Source of the DNA: Haliotis asinina | Lineage: Eukaryota > Mollusca > Gastropoda > Lepetellida > Haliotidae | DNA: 64,000 nucleotides | Direction: 5' to 3' | Assembly: GCF_037392515.1 (NCBI RefSeq) | Contig: NC_090295.1 | Location: 13,349,001-13,413,000, forward strand | Shown: piece after piece, positions 35,801 through 46,600 of the stretch | Layout of the letters: every line of letters starts with the position of its first letter | How positions within the stretch are numbered: the stretch's first letter is position 1 | The notes under the pieces: generated by a model | Databases searched by the model: none | What the model was told of the DNA's origin: nothing | What the model saw: only the letters and a program-made list of their open reading frames with translations | Position numbers and translations under genes: made by a program

Positions 35801-37264
35801 TGGTTTGACAAAGAGTTTATTCTGAAAATAATTAATATCTTCTATCAATAGGGTCGACGATTTCCTTTACAGGGAATGCATAAACAACACTTACCAAGAT
35901 GATGTAAGCCCGACCCCAACATTTTTTAATGTGATTGCGCACACGTCAAGTTATCTTACAGCACTTTAAAGAAATCACAAATCCCACTATTTGACAACTC
36001 CTTACACAGATTTACCTTCTCACAACTCCAGGCAGCGAAATGATAAGGCTGATCATTGACTTCTCATTGGAATGAAGGTAGCACGCACTGCTGTAAGCTT
36101 GCATTAATTAGGTCATTTGAAAAAGTATGTTAAGAGCTTATATCTGTACCGGTGTCATCCAAAATTTGTCACCCGTGAAATATATATCGTATAGTAAAAA
36201 GAAAATGGCATTATGCGCATTTCTTTCCTGACGGGTATCACTGCTGTGAAACTTTGTTTATATTATTTATACTTTCTACTAAGGATCGTGGTAGCATATA
36301 CTTTACCGTGAATTGTAGTCTGAGAAGTCTCTTTAAGGAGTGATTATGAGATTTTGAAGTCCCACCCATGAGGGACTACACTTTCAAAACATAAAATGTT
36401 GTGTACATTTAAAATTTTAATTCGAACCGCGATATGTTGATCAGAGTTGGATCGTGTCTGTGGGTGAGTGAGTTTGGTTTTACGCCGCTTTTAGCAATAT
36501 TCCAGCGATATCACGGCGGGGGACACCAGAAAATGGGCCTCACACATTGTAACCATGTGGGGAATCGAACTCGGGTCTTCGGCGTGACGAGCGTCGCTTT
36601 AACCACTAGGCTACCCCACCGCCCCCGTGTCTGTGAAACAATGTGTCAACGTGTATATTTTATCGTGCCTTAGCGGATTGTTGATATTTCATGACTTTAC
36701 GGGACTACCCTACTTCAGAAAGACTCTCTATGTTCCTTACACACAGATTAAACATGTAGGTATTAGGTTAGGTTACAGTGTATGGATGTTAGCGATAGTT
36801 CACATTTGTCGATGATATAAAAAACTAGTTATTATAATCGTAACTGACAAATTGTATTTGAAACAGTCAAAGAACTGTTGATTTGTAAAAGTATTTCGTT
36901 TAATAGATTCTGCAAGCGGTGCCATACCCCTCAGCTGCGACATTAACCCAGATTTTGTATACTGTGTAATTATTGTATACAAACGGTCCCAAAATAACGT
37001 CATCGAACACCTGTGTCACCTCATTTTCACAGGGGAACCAATCACAGTGGAGAACACTTTGTATGACGGTGACTGTTAAGAATAACTAATGTACAGTCAA
37101 TAATTCCAATAACAGCTCATACGATATATTAGAAACACAATTCACCTACCATGGCCAAACCAGTGTAAACAATACATTGTGTCGAACCTCCGTCTGTGTG
37201 TCCTGTTCTGACCATATTTGCGTTGCGTTGTATTCCCAAAGAATCTAGTTTGGTAAACAAGCAT
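26876..37264 (-). CDS. TK2: Deoxynucleoside kinase, TK2/dNK type, ten exons, complete
   Basis: Exons from 5' to 3' on the - strand: 37264-37150, 35556-35495, 34866-34792, 34591-34538, 32262-32173, 31367-31291, 30784-30696, 30003-29924, 28475-28395 and 26962-26876. All junctions are GT-AG and in phase, giving 269 residues (human TK2: 265). The enzyme phosphorylates pyrimidine deoxynucleosides, in mitochondria for TK2. Visible motifs: P-loop GNIGCGKTT at 64-72, PEPVDKW with the catalytic-type Glu at 88, SYVTLTM with Val120 and Met124, LERSIYSAR with Ala147, and the LID sequence HKRNRDEE at 202-209. Val, Met and Ala at these places are the pyrimidine-type specificity residues of fly dNK (84, 88, 110); dCK has Ala, Arg and Asp. 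The first about 38 residues are rich in Arg and lack acidic residues until position 28, which fits a mitochondrial leader. Exon 1 is the least certain exon; its phase fits, and an upstream in-frame stop supports the chosen ATG. Confidence 0.93.
27715..27794. repeat. 80-bp near-perfect inverted repeat
   Basis: Left arm CATTCTCTTCCCACAGAGGT and TACTTGTCATAATTTCC; right arm is its inverse with about five mismatches; the loop is about four bases (TCGT). It lies in the last kinase intron and would form a strong hairpin in RNA of either strand. Confidence 0.85.
28144..28235. mobile_element. Palindromic MITE
   Basis: TTTTCGAAGCTTTCTTACAG and AAGATAGTTGTAA face TTACAACTGTCTTTGCTC and GATCTTCGAAAA. 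Same family as 7589 and 22929. Confidence 0.75.
28762..28880 (-). mobile_element. SINE-T copy, partial
   Basis: The reversed tail (GTGACTGAGTGATTGTGG), ATTCCAGCGATATCAC and the B-box inverse GGGGAATCGAACC are present. The tRNA-like head beyond it is lost. Confidence 0.7.
29130..29900 (-). mobile_element. SINE-T copy interrupted by a DNA element
   Basis: The tail and body (29130-29204) and the head (29829-29900, including GGAATTGAACCTGCGTC and TTTAACCACATGGCCAC) are one SINE split by the element at 29205-29818. Confidence 0.85.
29205..29818. mobile_element. DNA element with 10-bp target duplication, copy 2, nested in a SINE
   Basis: Flanked by CATTCTGCTT at 29195-29204 and 29819-29828. Termini are CAGTCAAAGTAAACTT and AAGTTTACTGAGACTG, and it closely matches the element at 21871-22488 along its length. 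Being nested, it is younger than the SINE it interrupts. The open frames across it are not conserved between the two copies. Confidence 0.9.
30088..30245 (-). mobile_element. SINE-T copy
   Basis: GAGTGAGTGAGTATGGTTTT, CAGAAATGGGCCTCACACA, GTGGGGAATCAGACCTGGGT and GGTTAACCCATTGCCCC. Confidence 0.75.
31430..31795 (-). mobile_element. SINE-L copy with an internal foreign segment
   Basis: Tail (GTGAGTGAGTTCAGCTTTAT) and body (GTCTGTAAATAATCAAGCC, CCGATGACATGAGTCAGCC) are separated by about 80 bases at 31519-31598 (CCCGTTTCACAACGTAAGCT and onward) absent from other copies. Confidence 0.75.
32300..34530. other. Kinase-gene intron, no gene seen
   Basis: AT-rich intron between exons 34538-34591 and 32173-32262. 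A + strand frame at 32990-33358 (122 codons) has neither splice context nor recognisable protein features. Confidence 0.5.
35166..35427. mobile_element. hAT-like MITE with imperfect inverted ends
   Basis: CAGGGCTCAATTTCAG and CTTGCACCAGGTGTAAC at the left mirror GCGCCAGTGCAAG and GAGCCC at the right; AATAATGC and AGTAATGC flank it. It lies in a kinase-gene intron. Confidence 0.55.
36463..36625 (-). mobile_element. SINE-T copy, full length, 10-bp target duplication
   Basis: Flanked by CGTGTCTGTG at 36453-36462 and 36626-36635. Read on the - strand it has GGTGGGGTAGCCTAGTGGTT (A box), GGGTTCGA-like B box, and the tail TATTGCTAAAAGCGGCGTAA then CTCACTCAC. It lies in the first intron of the kinase gene and is a good reference copy of this family. 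Confidence 0.93.
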
Positions 37265-37504
37265 AACTGTGTATGTATCATTAATACCTCACAAGTATCA
37301 TGGGAGCTATTATACAGAGGGATGGGAAACTCATCGAAAAGACCCTGAACGTATGTCTCGGGTCGTTTCGTAACCTGTGTAGCTGGCGGCAGCGTAGTAT
37401 TTAAGATTGAGCCCTGTTTAACAACAACCGGTTTCAACAACTGATTAAATTCGCTGAGTGTTGTAACAACTGAAATCCTACATGTAGAAGATAAGTTGAC
37501 TGTT

Positions 37505-38120
37505 TTGTCGTAGTAATAGTACTAGTTTTGTGATTTTAAAAAATGGTTACGGTGTATTTGAGGTGTGTGAAAAATATGACACATCGCTCATCTGTTCTGA
37601 TCCGCCATTGAAATACTACACGGCGTTGTGTTAGTGTTTCTAGTTATTTCTTCAAAAATATCTTTTACATACACTTTTAGTTCTAATGAGGGGGGTATAC
37701 TGTCAGGTCATGTGTGTTTGCAAGTAATAGTGATAGTTTTATTATCTGAAAAAACGTGTGTTTGAAAAATGTGAGATATTGCTGATTTGATCTGATCAGC
37801 CACTGACATACTACACGGCGTTGTTTGAATGTTTCTAGTTATTATTCCAAAACTTCTTTCACTTACACCAGTAATTTTTATGAGATGAAAATACCATCAG
37901 GTAAAAGGTGTTTGCAAGTAATAGTTTTATGATTTTAGAAAAAATGTTAGGGTGTATGTGATGAGTTTGAAGAGTATGACATATCGCCGATCTGATCTGA
38001 TCTGATCCGCCATTGATGCTTGTGATGCTTGAGGGTTATAGTTCTATAACTTCTTTCTGTCTTGTTGATCTTATTATTGGACAAAACTGGAAAGGTGTTT
38101 ACAACGCTTTGTGATCGTTT
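37505..38120. repeat. About 200-bp tandem repeat upstream of the kinase gene
   Basis: Three diverged units share GTTTGAAAAATGTGAGATAT, TGATCTGATCAGCCA, ACTACACGGCGTTGT, GTTTCTAGTTATT and TTTGCAAGTAATAGT, spaced about 200 bp apart. The array begins about 240 bp upstream of the kinase start codon, so it lies in the presumed promoter region. Confidence 0.75.
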
Positions 38121-38339
38121 TAAAAAATTCTATTTTTTCAGGGGTGTGTGACAGTGTCAGTTAACATTCTGTTAATGTCCATTCCATTCCCCACATGCAA
38201 TAAGATATCTGAATTAATTATTAATGTAAACAAAAAAATCTCAAAGTAGATTTTTTAAAGGACAGCTGACGTTAACACATGTGTTCTTGCGATACTTTTG
38301 CGCTCTTTAACAGGTTTTGAAAGGGATGGCCGTGGTGTA

Positions 38340-38480
38340 TCATATATTCTTTCATTCACTCACACATGTACTTCTTTCTTTCACATATCTACTTCTTTCT
38401 TTTAATTCTTATCCTTTCATTCGTTCACATATAAATCTTGCTCTTAATTCTTTCTGTAATTCATTCATTCATTCATTGTA
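38340..38480. repeat. Pyrimidine-rich low-complexity tract
   Basis: Repeated TTCTTTC, TTCATTCA and CACATATCTACTT motifs on the + strand, between the divergent kinase and nuclease genes. Confidence 0.6.
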
Positions 38481-38600
38481 AAATTCCGACGGATACAATA
38501 AACTAGCTGAAGTTCTGTTAAACACAGCTGAAGTAGCGTTGGCGACGAGGTATGTCACTGTGTGCGTTGGAGCATGACGAGGCGCCCGTTAATTAGTACC

Positions 38601-38628
38601 AGAGACCATATATCGGTATATGGTCTCT
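38601..38628. repeat. Perfect 12-bp-arm hairpin
   Basis: AGAGACCATATA, loop TCGG, TATATGGTCTCT. A related ACCAGAGACCATATCTGGTG occurs at about 39915-39935. Confidence 0.85.
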
Positions 38629-38629
38629 G

Positions 38630-40590
38630 TTAGTACAAATGGTAAAGGAAACAAGTGACCCATCCCGTTGTAGATTATCCCTGCCAGTACATATATCACT
38701 TAAACATGAAATATTTAAAGTCTCTGTTATACATATTTGTGATTTAGCAAATAGTTAAGTCTTACTTATGTATATAATGCAGGGACTATATGGCTAAATT
38801 ATGTTCCTATTGACTTTGTTGGCAACTGGAGGTGTTTCATATAACATAGTTTGGAAGCTGTGGCCATTTACGTATTATTCCCAACAGCAAAATATAACAC
38901 ATGTAAAAGATAATGAACAATATCTTCACTGTAGTATCCAAACATGCCAACAAGAAACTTGCATGCATGTGCTTGTTTGGTTAAAATGAACGTAATACAG
39001 ATCGATAGAATGCTATGTCATCATATTGTTGTGACTTTCATTATAATTACAGTGTCCCGTGGGGTTTCCGTGAGGCGTTTCCCATGCAATAATTCTCATT
39101 GGAAAAGATGAATGCTTTGACAAGCGCAGGCGACTACTGTACCCATTTTCTATAGACAACTAACTAACATGTCACCGGTATGGAAATTGCTGTCTTCATG
39201 TAGAGGGGAAAATTACAGGCGACACGATAGAATACAAAAAAAATTATATGAGAAATTTTCAAACAATATGCTGTTTTTTTTATTCATTTTGTTCATGTGT
39301 ATTGTTATTTTGTGCTGTGTTGCGATGGCGCCAAGTTAGAAATGTTTTGATCCGAAGAACGCTACGTGATAATGTATCGAAACTATGAATCGTCAAAGAA
39401 GTATTCGAATATTTGTTCGTAATAAGCAAAAGTACAACCCAGCATTGTTTTCTACAGACCTGCAATATGTTGACATCACTGATTTTGCTGGAACAACAAT
39501 TAGATATATTAAAGAGGTTGTTATTGTCCTATTTTCGATCACAAAGTGACATGTCAGATTTACTGTTAGAGGCCGCAAAATTAAATAGTTTGAACTAATT
39601 TCACACGGCAGTGTAGAAAGTTGTTGAGTCTTCGGAGCAATAGATGCCAATCTATTCAATTCTGGCTATGTGCAGTTTTTCCGATTTTCATTCAGATCAA
39701 TACAAACAAATACAGCATATGCGTAAACTTTGTTTCAGACGGGAGACGGTGTTTTCGTAGACTGAACCATTTCGTAGACGGGGTGATTTCGTAACCCAGA
39801 CTGTTTCGTAGACGTGTATAAATAATTGAATAATATTATTCTGCAAGCGCATTAATTTTCATAAACCACTAGGCTTATGTATTGTGAAGATCTTTTTTTT
39901 GTGTTGTTTTCAGTGATACCAGAGACCATATCTGGTGATACAAAGCTATGATCTCTTTCAGCGAAATGAACAGCTGAGGACATGAAAAGTGTGAATGAAG
40001 AGGGAACAAATATTATCCCGTATCTCCTTTTTGTGTAGATGTTTCAACCCAGCAGATATCACATTTTTTTTTCATTCAGTTATCATGGGCCCATTAAGTG
40101 AACACTGCTTACACATGAAGTCCATCTGTATGTGGCCTTTCGTCATCTGCCGATATGTTGCGATGTTGATACCGGTGTCACAAAGACTATGCTGCCATGG
40201 TTGCAGCTGTCACATTGGATATCTTGTTGTCTGGGCTGAAATTCTTTCACATATACAACGCAGAGAGCCATGGTTGATACTGAATGATTTCTTTTTGCCA
40301 TCTTGAGCTTTATATACCATAACTGTTTGTATAAATAATGTTTGTCTGCGAATTCTGCAAATAAGAAAATAATGAAAATGTTAAACAGTTTTCACTGTTG
40401 ACTCATCAAAGCCATTCGGTTGCACTTAGTTGTTGTGAATGTTAATTAGGAACTAGTGAGTTGTTTTGATTGCGTTTTGTTAATTACTTTGGTGGTGACC
40501 CACCCACCTTCTCCAGTGCTACTTCTGGGCTTGTGTCTGTGTCGTTGAATGTTGATCATACTTACCTATTATATTGTTTGATTTTTATTT
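38630..40590. other. Intergenic region between divergent kinase and nuclease genes
   Basis: No gene recognised. Besides the hairpin motif copy near 39915, the segment 39744-39810 repeats a short phrase (TTTCGTAGAC) three times. Confidence 0.45.
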
Positions 40591-40593
40591 CAG

Positions 40594-40641
40594 AAAAAGT
40601 CAGAGATTATTATGATTGTACTAAATGACAGTGGCTTTAGG
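40594..40641 (+). CDS. Candidate first coding exon of the ERCC4 nuclease gene
   Basis: A pyrimidine-rich tract ending TTTCAG at 40593 is followed by 48 open bases and the donor GGTAAAA. The frame is phase 0 and joins exon 42094-42164 without a stop. An ATG at 40612 would start the protein with about ten residues (MIVLNDSGFR). The donor is weak and the homology is too short to judge. The true first exon could be elsewhere between 37.3 and 42.0 kb. Confidence 0.35.
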
Positions 40642-43600
40642 GTAAAATTTCCATCCGTATCCACTCTTAAATTTCATTCTGGTCACATCATATCACCTGA
40701 ATATATGTTCCTCGTCTGATGAGAAATGTGTTAAATACTAATATGTTTCTTTATATGTATCTGAACATACTGAAAAACATATCTAACTTCTAAAAATGCA
40801 ACACGAAAGTTTTCCTCATCATTAAAATATAAGGGGATGTAGACGTCTTACTGGCTTTACTTTTAGGATGTGTCTCTCTCGCCTGTTGACTAGCTGCAAG
40901 TGCTATGATCTGGCCCTGATTTCTTGAAACAAACTTAAGTTTTTACTCAAATTTGACATTTTGAAACTGCTTTATTTTTAACTCAAATGCATTTTTCAAA
41001 ATAGAAAATGCTCAAACACCTTAAGCAATATATTCACAAAACTCAAATTGTCTACTGTTTTTGAGTTTAATATCAATTTCAGTACATTCTGGGAAATGTA
41101 TTTTCTCAAATTTGGGTAAAAACTTGAACTTAAGTCAAAACTCAGACTTAAGTTTGTTTCGAGAAATTGGGGCCAGAAGTCATCACAGACATATACATTG
41201 TAAAGGAGATTCTTTAAAAAGTCATCTGCTTTTTGTCATTTGCAACCCGTCAGAAATTTGTCAGACGTATACCCTATTGCCATCCCTGAGTTCGGGGATT
41301 AGTTATGCTTTACATTAGGACAAGCATAAATTTTGATTAAAAAATATTTTGAAAGGTGAACCCAGAAGATGTCTTCAGTCTGCCATGTATTTGCTACCAT
41401 CCCTAATTATATAATGTATTACATTATTACATGCTCTTGCTTTTGTTCGCTGGATTCTCTGCTTCTGACTCGAATATTTAGAGGCAGCTGCCTTAAGATA
41501 AGATAAGATAAGATGTAACTTTACAGCTGGAATATTGCTGAGTGTAGTGTTAAACACCACCAAAGCCCCCCAATGCCCCCCACCCCCACCCCCAGTGAAG
41601 ACAAATTATATTACAATAAACATTCTTGACGCATTCACCTTCACAGCTTCATTCTACATTTTGAGATATAGTGCCCAAAATAGCCTTCCTGTAAAGTGAT
41701 CAATATGCATAGTCTTGCCAAAATATATATTCTTACAGTATATAAGAATATATATTCTTACAATATATCTTCTTCATACAGTAAGGCATTCCTAGTATTA
41801 GACAGTTTATCTGTTTATCAGATCTGTGCTGAGCTCTTTCTTGTTTTGACTGGTTGTTGTGTTCATGATCAGGTGAAAATACATGTACAAGCTAAATTGC
41901 TGATATTGGTGTGATTGGGATGTGACTTGGAAACAACTTTCAGGCTATTTAGCAGAATAGATTGGAGATAAACACTGAATAAGGGATGTAAGGGTCAATG
42001 TAAAATGTGCACAATCTGCATCTTGCAGTTCTTCATGTAAAAATTATCGAGTGGATATGCCGGTGATGACATTTTCTTTCCGATGTGTTGTAGGTGTGTA
42101 AGCGAAACAATGCAGCTAAGATAGATGACCTGTACTATGCCAATGAACCCCTTGCAGATGATCGGTATGTGGCAGACATTTTTGTTTATGTATTTGTTGT
42201 ACTGCTTCACAAGATTCTGCCTGTCATGTGTGCGAATGAGTATTGCTTAAAGGGGCACTGATGCGGAGCGAATAATGTTTCTCGACAACGGTCTAATTAC
42301 GAAACCAAACTGCAAATTGGTCAGCGCCCGCTCCCTCGACCGTGACGGACAAAGGGACTGGGCTCCTGTCCATATTAGTAGAATTTCTTCGCCTAAACAG
42401 TCAGGAGGCCAAATGCCCATCATATGCCATTATTTAAAAATATCCATGGTATTCTTTGTCTCATCGTAACAAAATATCCCAGCGGTGTAGTTTTTTTCAG
42501 ATGCTTGGATGGTATAGTGACTGATCCAATTTGATCCTATTTCTGTGTTTTTACCTCGATATTAAATCATGTTATGTGGAAATAGGATATCTACAGGCAC
42601 GTAGCAAGCCATTTGTTTCAGTCCGAAAGATTACAAAGCTTCATATTTAGATAGTGTTGGGTGTTGGTTCAGCTGTGATAGCAAATATCATACGTAAATT
42701 TTGGTAGCTATGGTAGCTACCCTGGTTTATTTTTTATGGTAGTAAAAACACACAGTTGATTTATTTGAATTCGTAAACTAAAAACGATGACCTTGGTACA
42801 GAAATCTGAAAATCGTCTTACGTAAAACAACCAACTTATTACACCTACACCAAGTACACAGCAAATGCCTATATGTATTCCTTATGTAACGAAGTTCCGT
42901 TGGTATCCTCAAAACAGTTTCGCCCCATAAGTGTTTTCAGACTGCATGCGACACAGAGATTGCATCTTCCTTGCTGTAACTCGCGTTTGATGGTGTAAAC
43001 CTACACGTGTTATTTGCCGTCATTCCCTGGATGGTCAGTAAATGAATTTATAACAGGTATAATTAGTAGGAACAACACTCAACAAAGGTTCCCATTTGGC
43101 AGTTCTGCTGTCTGGAGTAAATACTCAATATCATAAATTAAGGTCTGTAATGGCAAATGTATTGTATGTTATGTAATATGTGCATTCAAGTGATGCAAGA
43201 GGGTTTATCAGCTGAGTTACAAAAACAAACATCGATCAAAGGATTAACCGATAACACACTGATTGATTAATTACTTTTATCTTCTACAGTGGATTTGTCA
43301 AAAGGCAGTGTGTGTAGATGTACTAATCTATACTGACTACATCCTGTCGTAAAGCGCGAGTGTAAAAACAACATCCTCCCTTCAAAGAATTAACCACCCT
43401 TGCGTTGATTGATTGATTGCTCATTATTGGTTAACTAAATTACTTAGAATGGCGGACATCATACAATTAGTTGCCAGGTGTGCTATCTTGGGTGACCAAT
43501 GAGTGGTTTATCAGGTTTTCACCAATGTTAAAGACACGTTAAAAGATGTATTACTTTTTCGCAAATTAGACTGTTGTAAGACACACGACACAGAGCAGGA

Positions 43601-46600
43601 TTATTTACCAGCTGCAGATGAATGGAATATCGTTCTTTTATGTGGATATTGATGGATACATTCTGGAACAAGGTAGTAGCCTGATATTGTTGCTATAAAA
43701 TTAGTCTGTTTTGCATTCATTATTTGCAGTTTGTTTTAATTTATTTGTTGTAGCATTCAGCAGAATCTGTATGACAGAAAACACACACTAGATCGCGTAT
43801 GTGTGTGAAATAGGATCCACATTGGCAATCTATCTGTCTATAATTAAACTCTCAATTGCGCATACAGACTGCGCGGCAGAGGTCACGAACCAGTCACAAA
43901 TTCTGGGATATCATCCGGGTACTCACGGGAGAAAAACAATAACAAAAGTTTACACCAGTCCACGGAAATTGCTCCGCATCAGTGCCCCTTTAATGCCACG
44001 TCAGCAATTTTCAAGCTATTTTCACATCAAGCATGTCAATGAACTGTGACATCAATTGCTGGAGAATAGCAGACAAAGACGGATGTATAAGTAATTGAAT
44101 TTCTGAATTTTCTTTGCTAGAGAATTAAAGACAAGAGTGCAAAGTAAGAAATTGTATTTTTGAATTTTGAATAATGAATATCCAGGAAGCTAATATTTAA
44201 AGAAAAGTTCTCAGAAAAATATTTTCTTATTGTATCATGTGGGCCACTCATTCCATTAATTGTCTTCTTTGTATCCAAACTGCACAGATCAATGCTCCTA
44301 ATGTTGTTAACTTGATTGATTGTCTGGTCGAGACTCAATTATTTACAGACCACCACAATGTAGATGGAATATTGCTGCCTGTGTCTTGAAACAAATACCA
44401 GCAAACTCAATTATCTCATTTGAAAAAATATGAAAATTTAAAAATGTCAGTTCATAAAGTGAAATGTTTCTGGGTTAAAGTCATACACCATTAAAATAAA
44501 CATTGGCTTTCCTAGTCTTAAGCTTTAGTATGACACACCAACTTCTATAAATGCTAATCAAGCAATTCAAACAGACTCTCATTTTGTGTGATCTGATGTA
44601 TGTAATTTATGCGTTTTTCAGGAATAACAGGTAATATTTGATGCCATAATAAGAATGATATTGAAATATTTAATGTTTGTATGTTTCATGTTTAACATTC
44701 TTTATAGAACATTGTTACTGATCATTGTATCTCTGAATCAATACATTATGTGTCACTTTGTGTGTTAATTTGTGCTGTCAATTTGTTTCCTTTAGCTCTG
44801 TAGCCCACTATAACCTTACTGATGGAACTATCCTGGAAACAACCTCTAACCCCTTCTGGGTGGCGTGTATTAATATCAAGATGGTGGAGGTTGAACGAGA
44901 GAGAGCATCCCATCCCCACGATTATGGAGTACAGAAGTGGACACACAAGTCACATATCCGCAAGAGGACTATTCTCAGCGTCTTATTGAACTCAAAGAAG
45001 TAAGACAGTATTAGAAAGTAGTGGAAATATTCTATTCAAGGAGCAATATCCCTGGTTTACAATGATAACCTTTAAGAGATCCAATGGTTGATATGAACGT
45101 CGATCAAGGTACAATGACATGCCATGAAGTCATTGAGGCAAACCACCCAGTTACTGGGTTTAATGCTGAAGTCCATTTTTCCGGTATCACCTGCCGTGAC
45201 ATTGCTGGAATATTGCTAGAAGCAGCATTATACCTCACTCACTCGCTCACTCATGTTGGGAATTGGTTGAATTTTCATGATGGATCATCAGATTATCAAA
45301 ACGATTGATCATAAAGTTAGTGTTTAACTTCCAATATGATATGAGACTATTATAGTGTTTGCCCTGACGCAGTCTTTGTATATGATGCACAAATTATCTC
45401 AAATCTGCAGTTAATTTATAAGTTTGCAACATTGTTACTTAGGTAATTGTTTGCCAATTAACTGTTCAGTCCTGATTAAATACCTGACCTGTTTGATCTG
45501 GTCGTTAATCTTTATTAAACAATCTCAGTTGATGTCTTTATGAAAGTTCCGTACATGAAGCTGACTTCCTCTCATGGCACCAGGGAGTCATGATGACTCC
45601 TAAATTTTCATGTAGAGGGCAAACACTGCCTTTACGAGTCTTGTCATTGACTGTTACTGGTCACATGCCGTCACGAGCCAATCAGGGAGCTCCTTGTTAT
45701 GTGCTTGTTTGTTTGCCTGTGTTATGAGATACTGGCTTTCGTGACCCAAGATAGGTATACAAGCTGTGATATAAGTATTAAATGAGTGAAATTCACATTG
45801 AAAACAGTGAAAATACTTCCTGGCTTACTTTATACAGATATGTAGACACACATTAACCAATCATGATTGATCACAGACATTATTGATCCATTCCTTGATC
45901 ATTATTTTCTACTGATCAATCATCGAAACCTGGAATATTGTTTGAAGCAGCTTTAAACCCAACTCAATTCCAGGAATATTGCTGAATACTGCCTGAAAAT
46001 TAAAAGATAAAAACAAAACTGTTTGGTTTCATACACTGTTGATGTCTTTTCATAGTATTTAGCATCTATTCTGACCATTTCATATACCTGCACCACTGTG
46101 TTTAAACTTATTTGTTATCCCCTGAAACTAATTCATCTACATTCATCTTTTAAGTGAGTTTCCACGACAACCCCAGCACCTCCCAACTGTCGAGGCACTG
46201 GTGGACTACTTAAAGACACTAGGAAAGAAGGGAGCTGTGATGAACCCACTGTACACCCAGAGAGACCTGCAGCAGATGTACGCTGAGTATCAGCAGCTTG
46301 ATGTCCACCATATCGACCCGCTCGGCTCCTTCCTTACCCGGCAGGCAGCTAGACTAGGTTTCTGTAACACCCCAAAACCTGGTATGTATGTCTTCTGTGT
46401 TTAAAGTTCTAGAAAGTGATGGTCAGGTGGTCTTAGCCGCCACAATTATGTGTAGACTGACTGGAGGTGTCTTTACGGGGGTTAAAAAATCTCATGGCTT
46501 GACGCCCGGGACAAGTCAGTTTTATTTCAGGCAATCAAATAAGGTTATCTGACATCTTACTTGTCTGTGGGCTGCTAGATAATTTCTGCTTATGGTTTCC

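Noticed and set aside
37129-37440. 103-codon - strand frame as the kinase N terminus
   Set aside because: Its splice phase does not fit the next exon; the overlapping frame from 37264 does.
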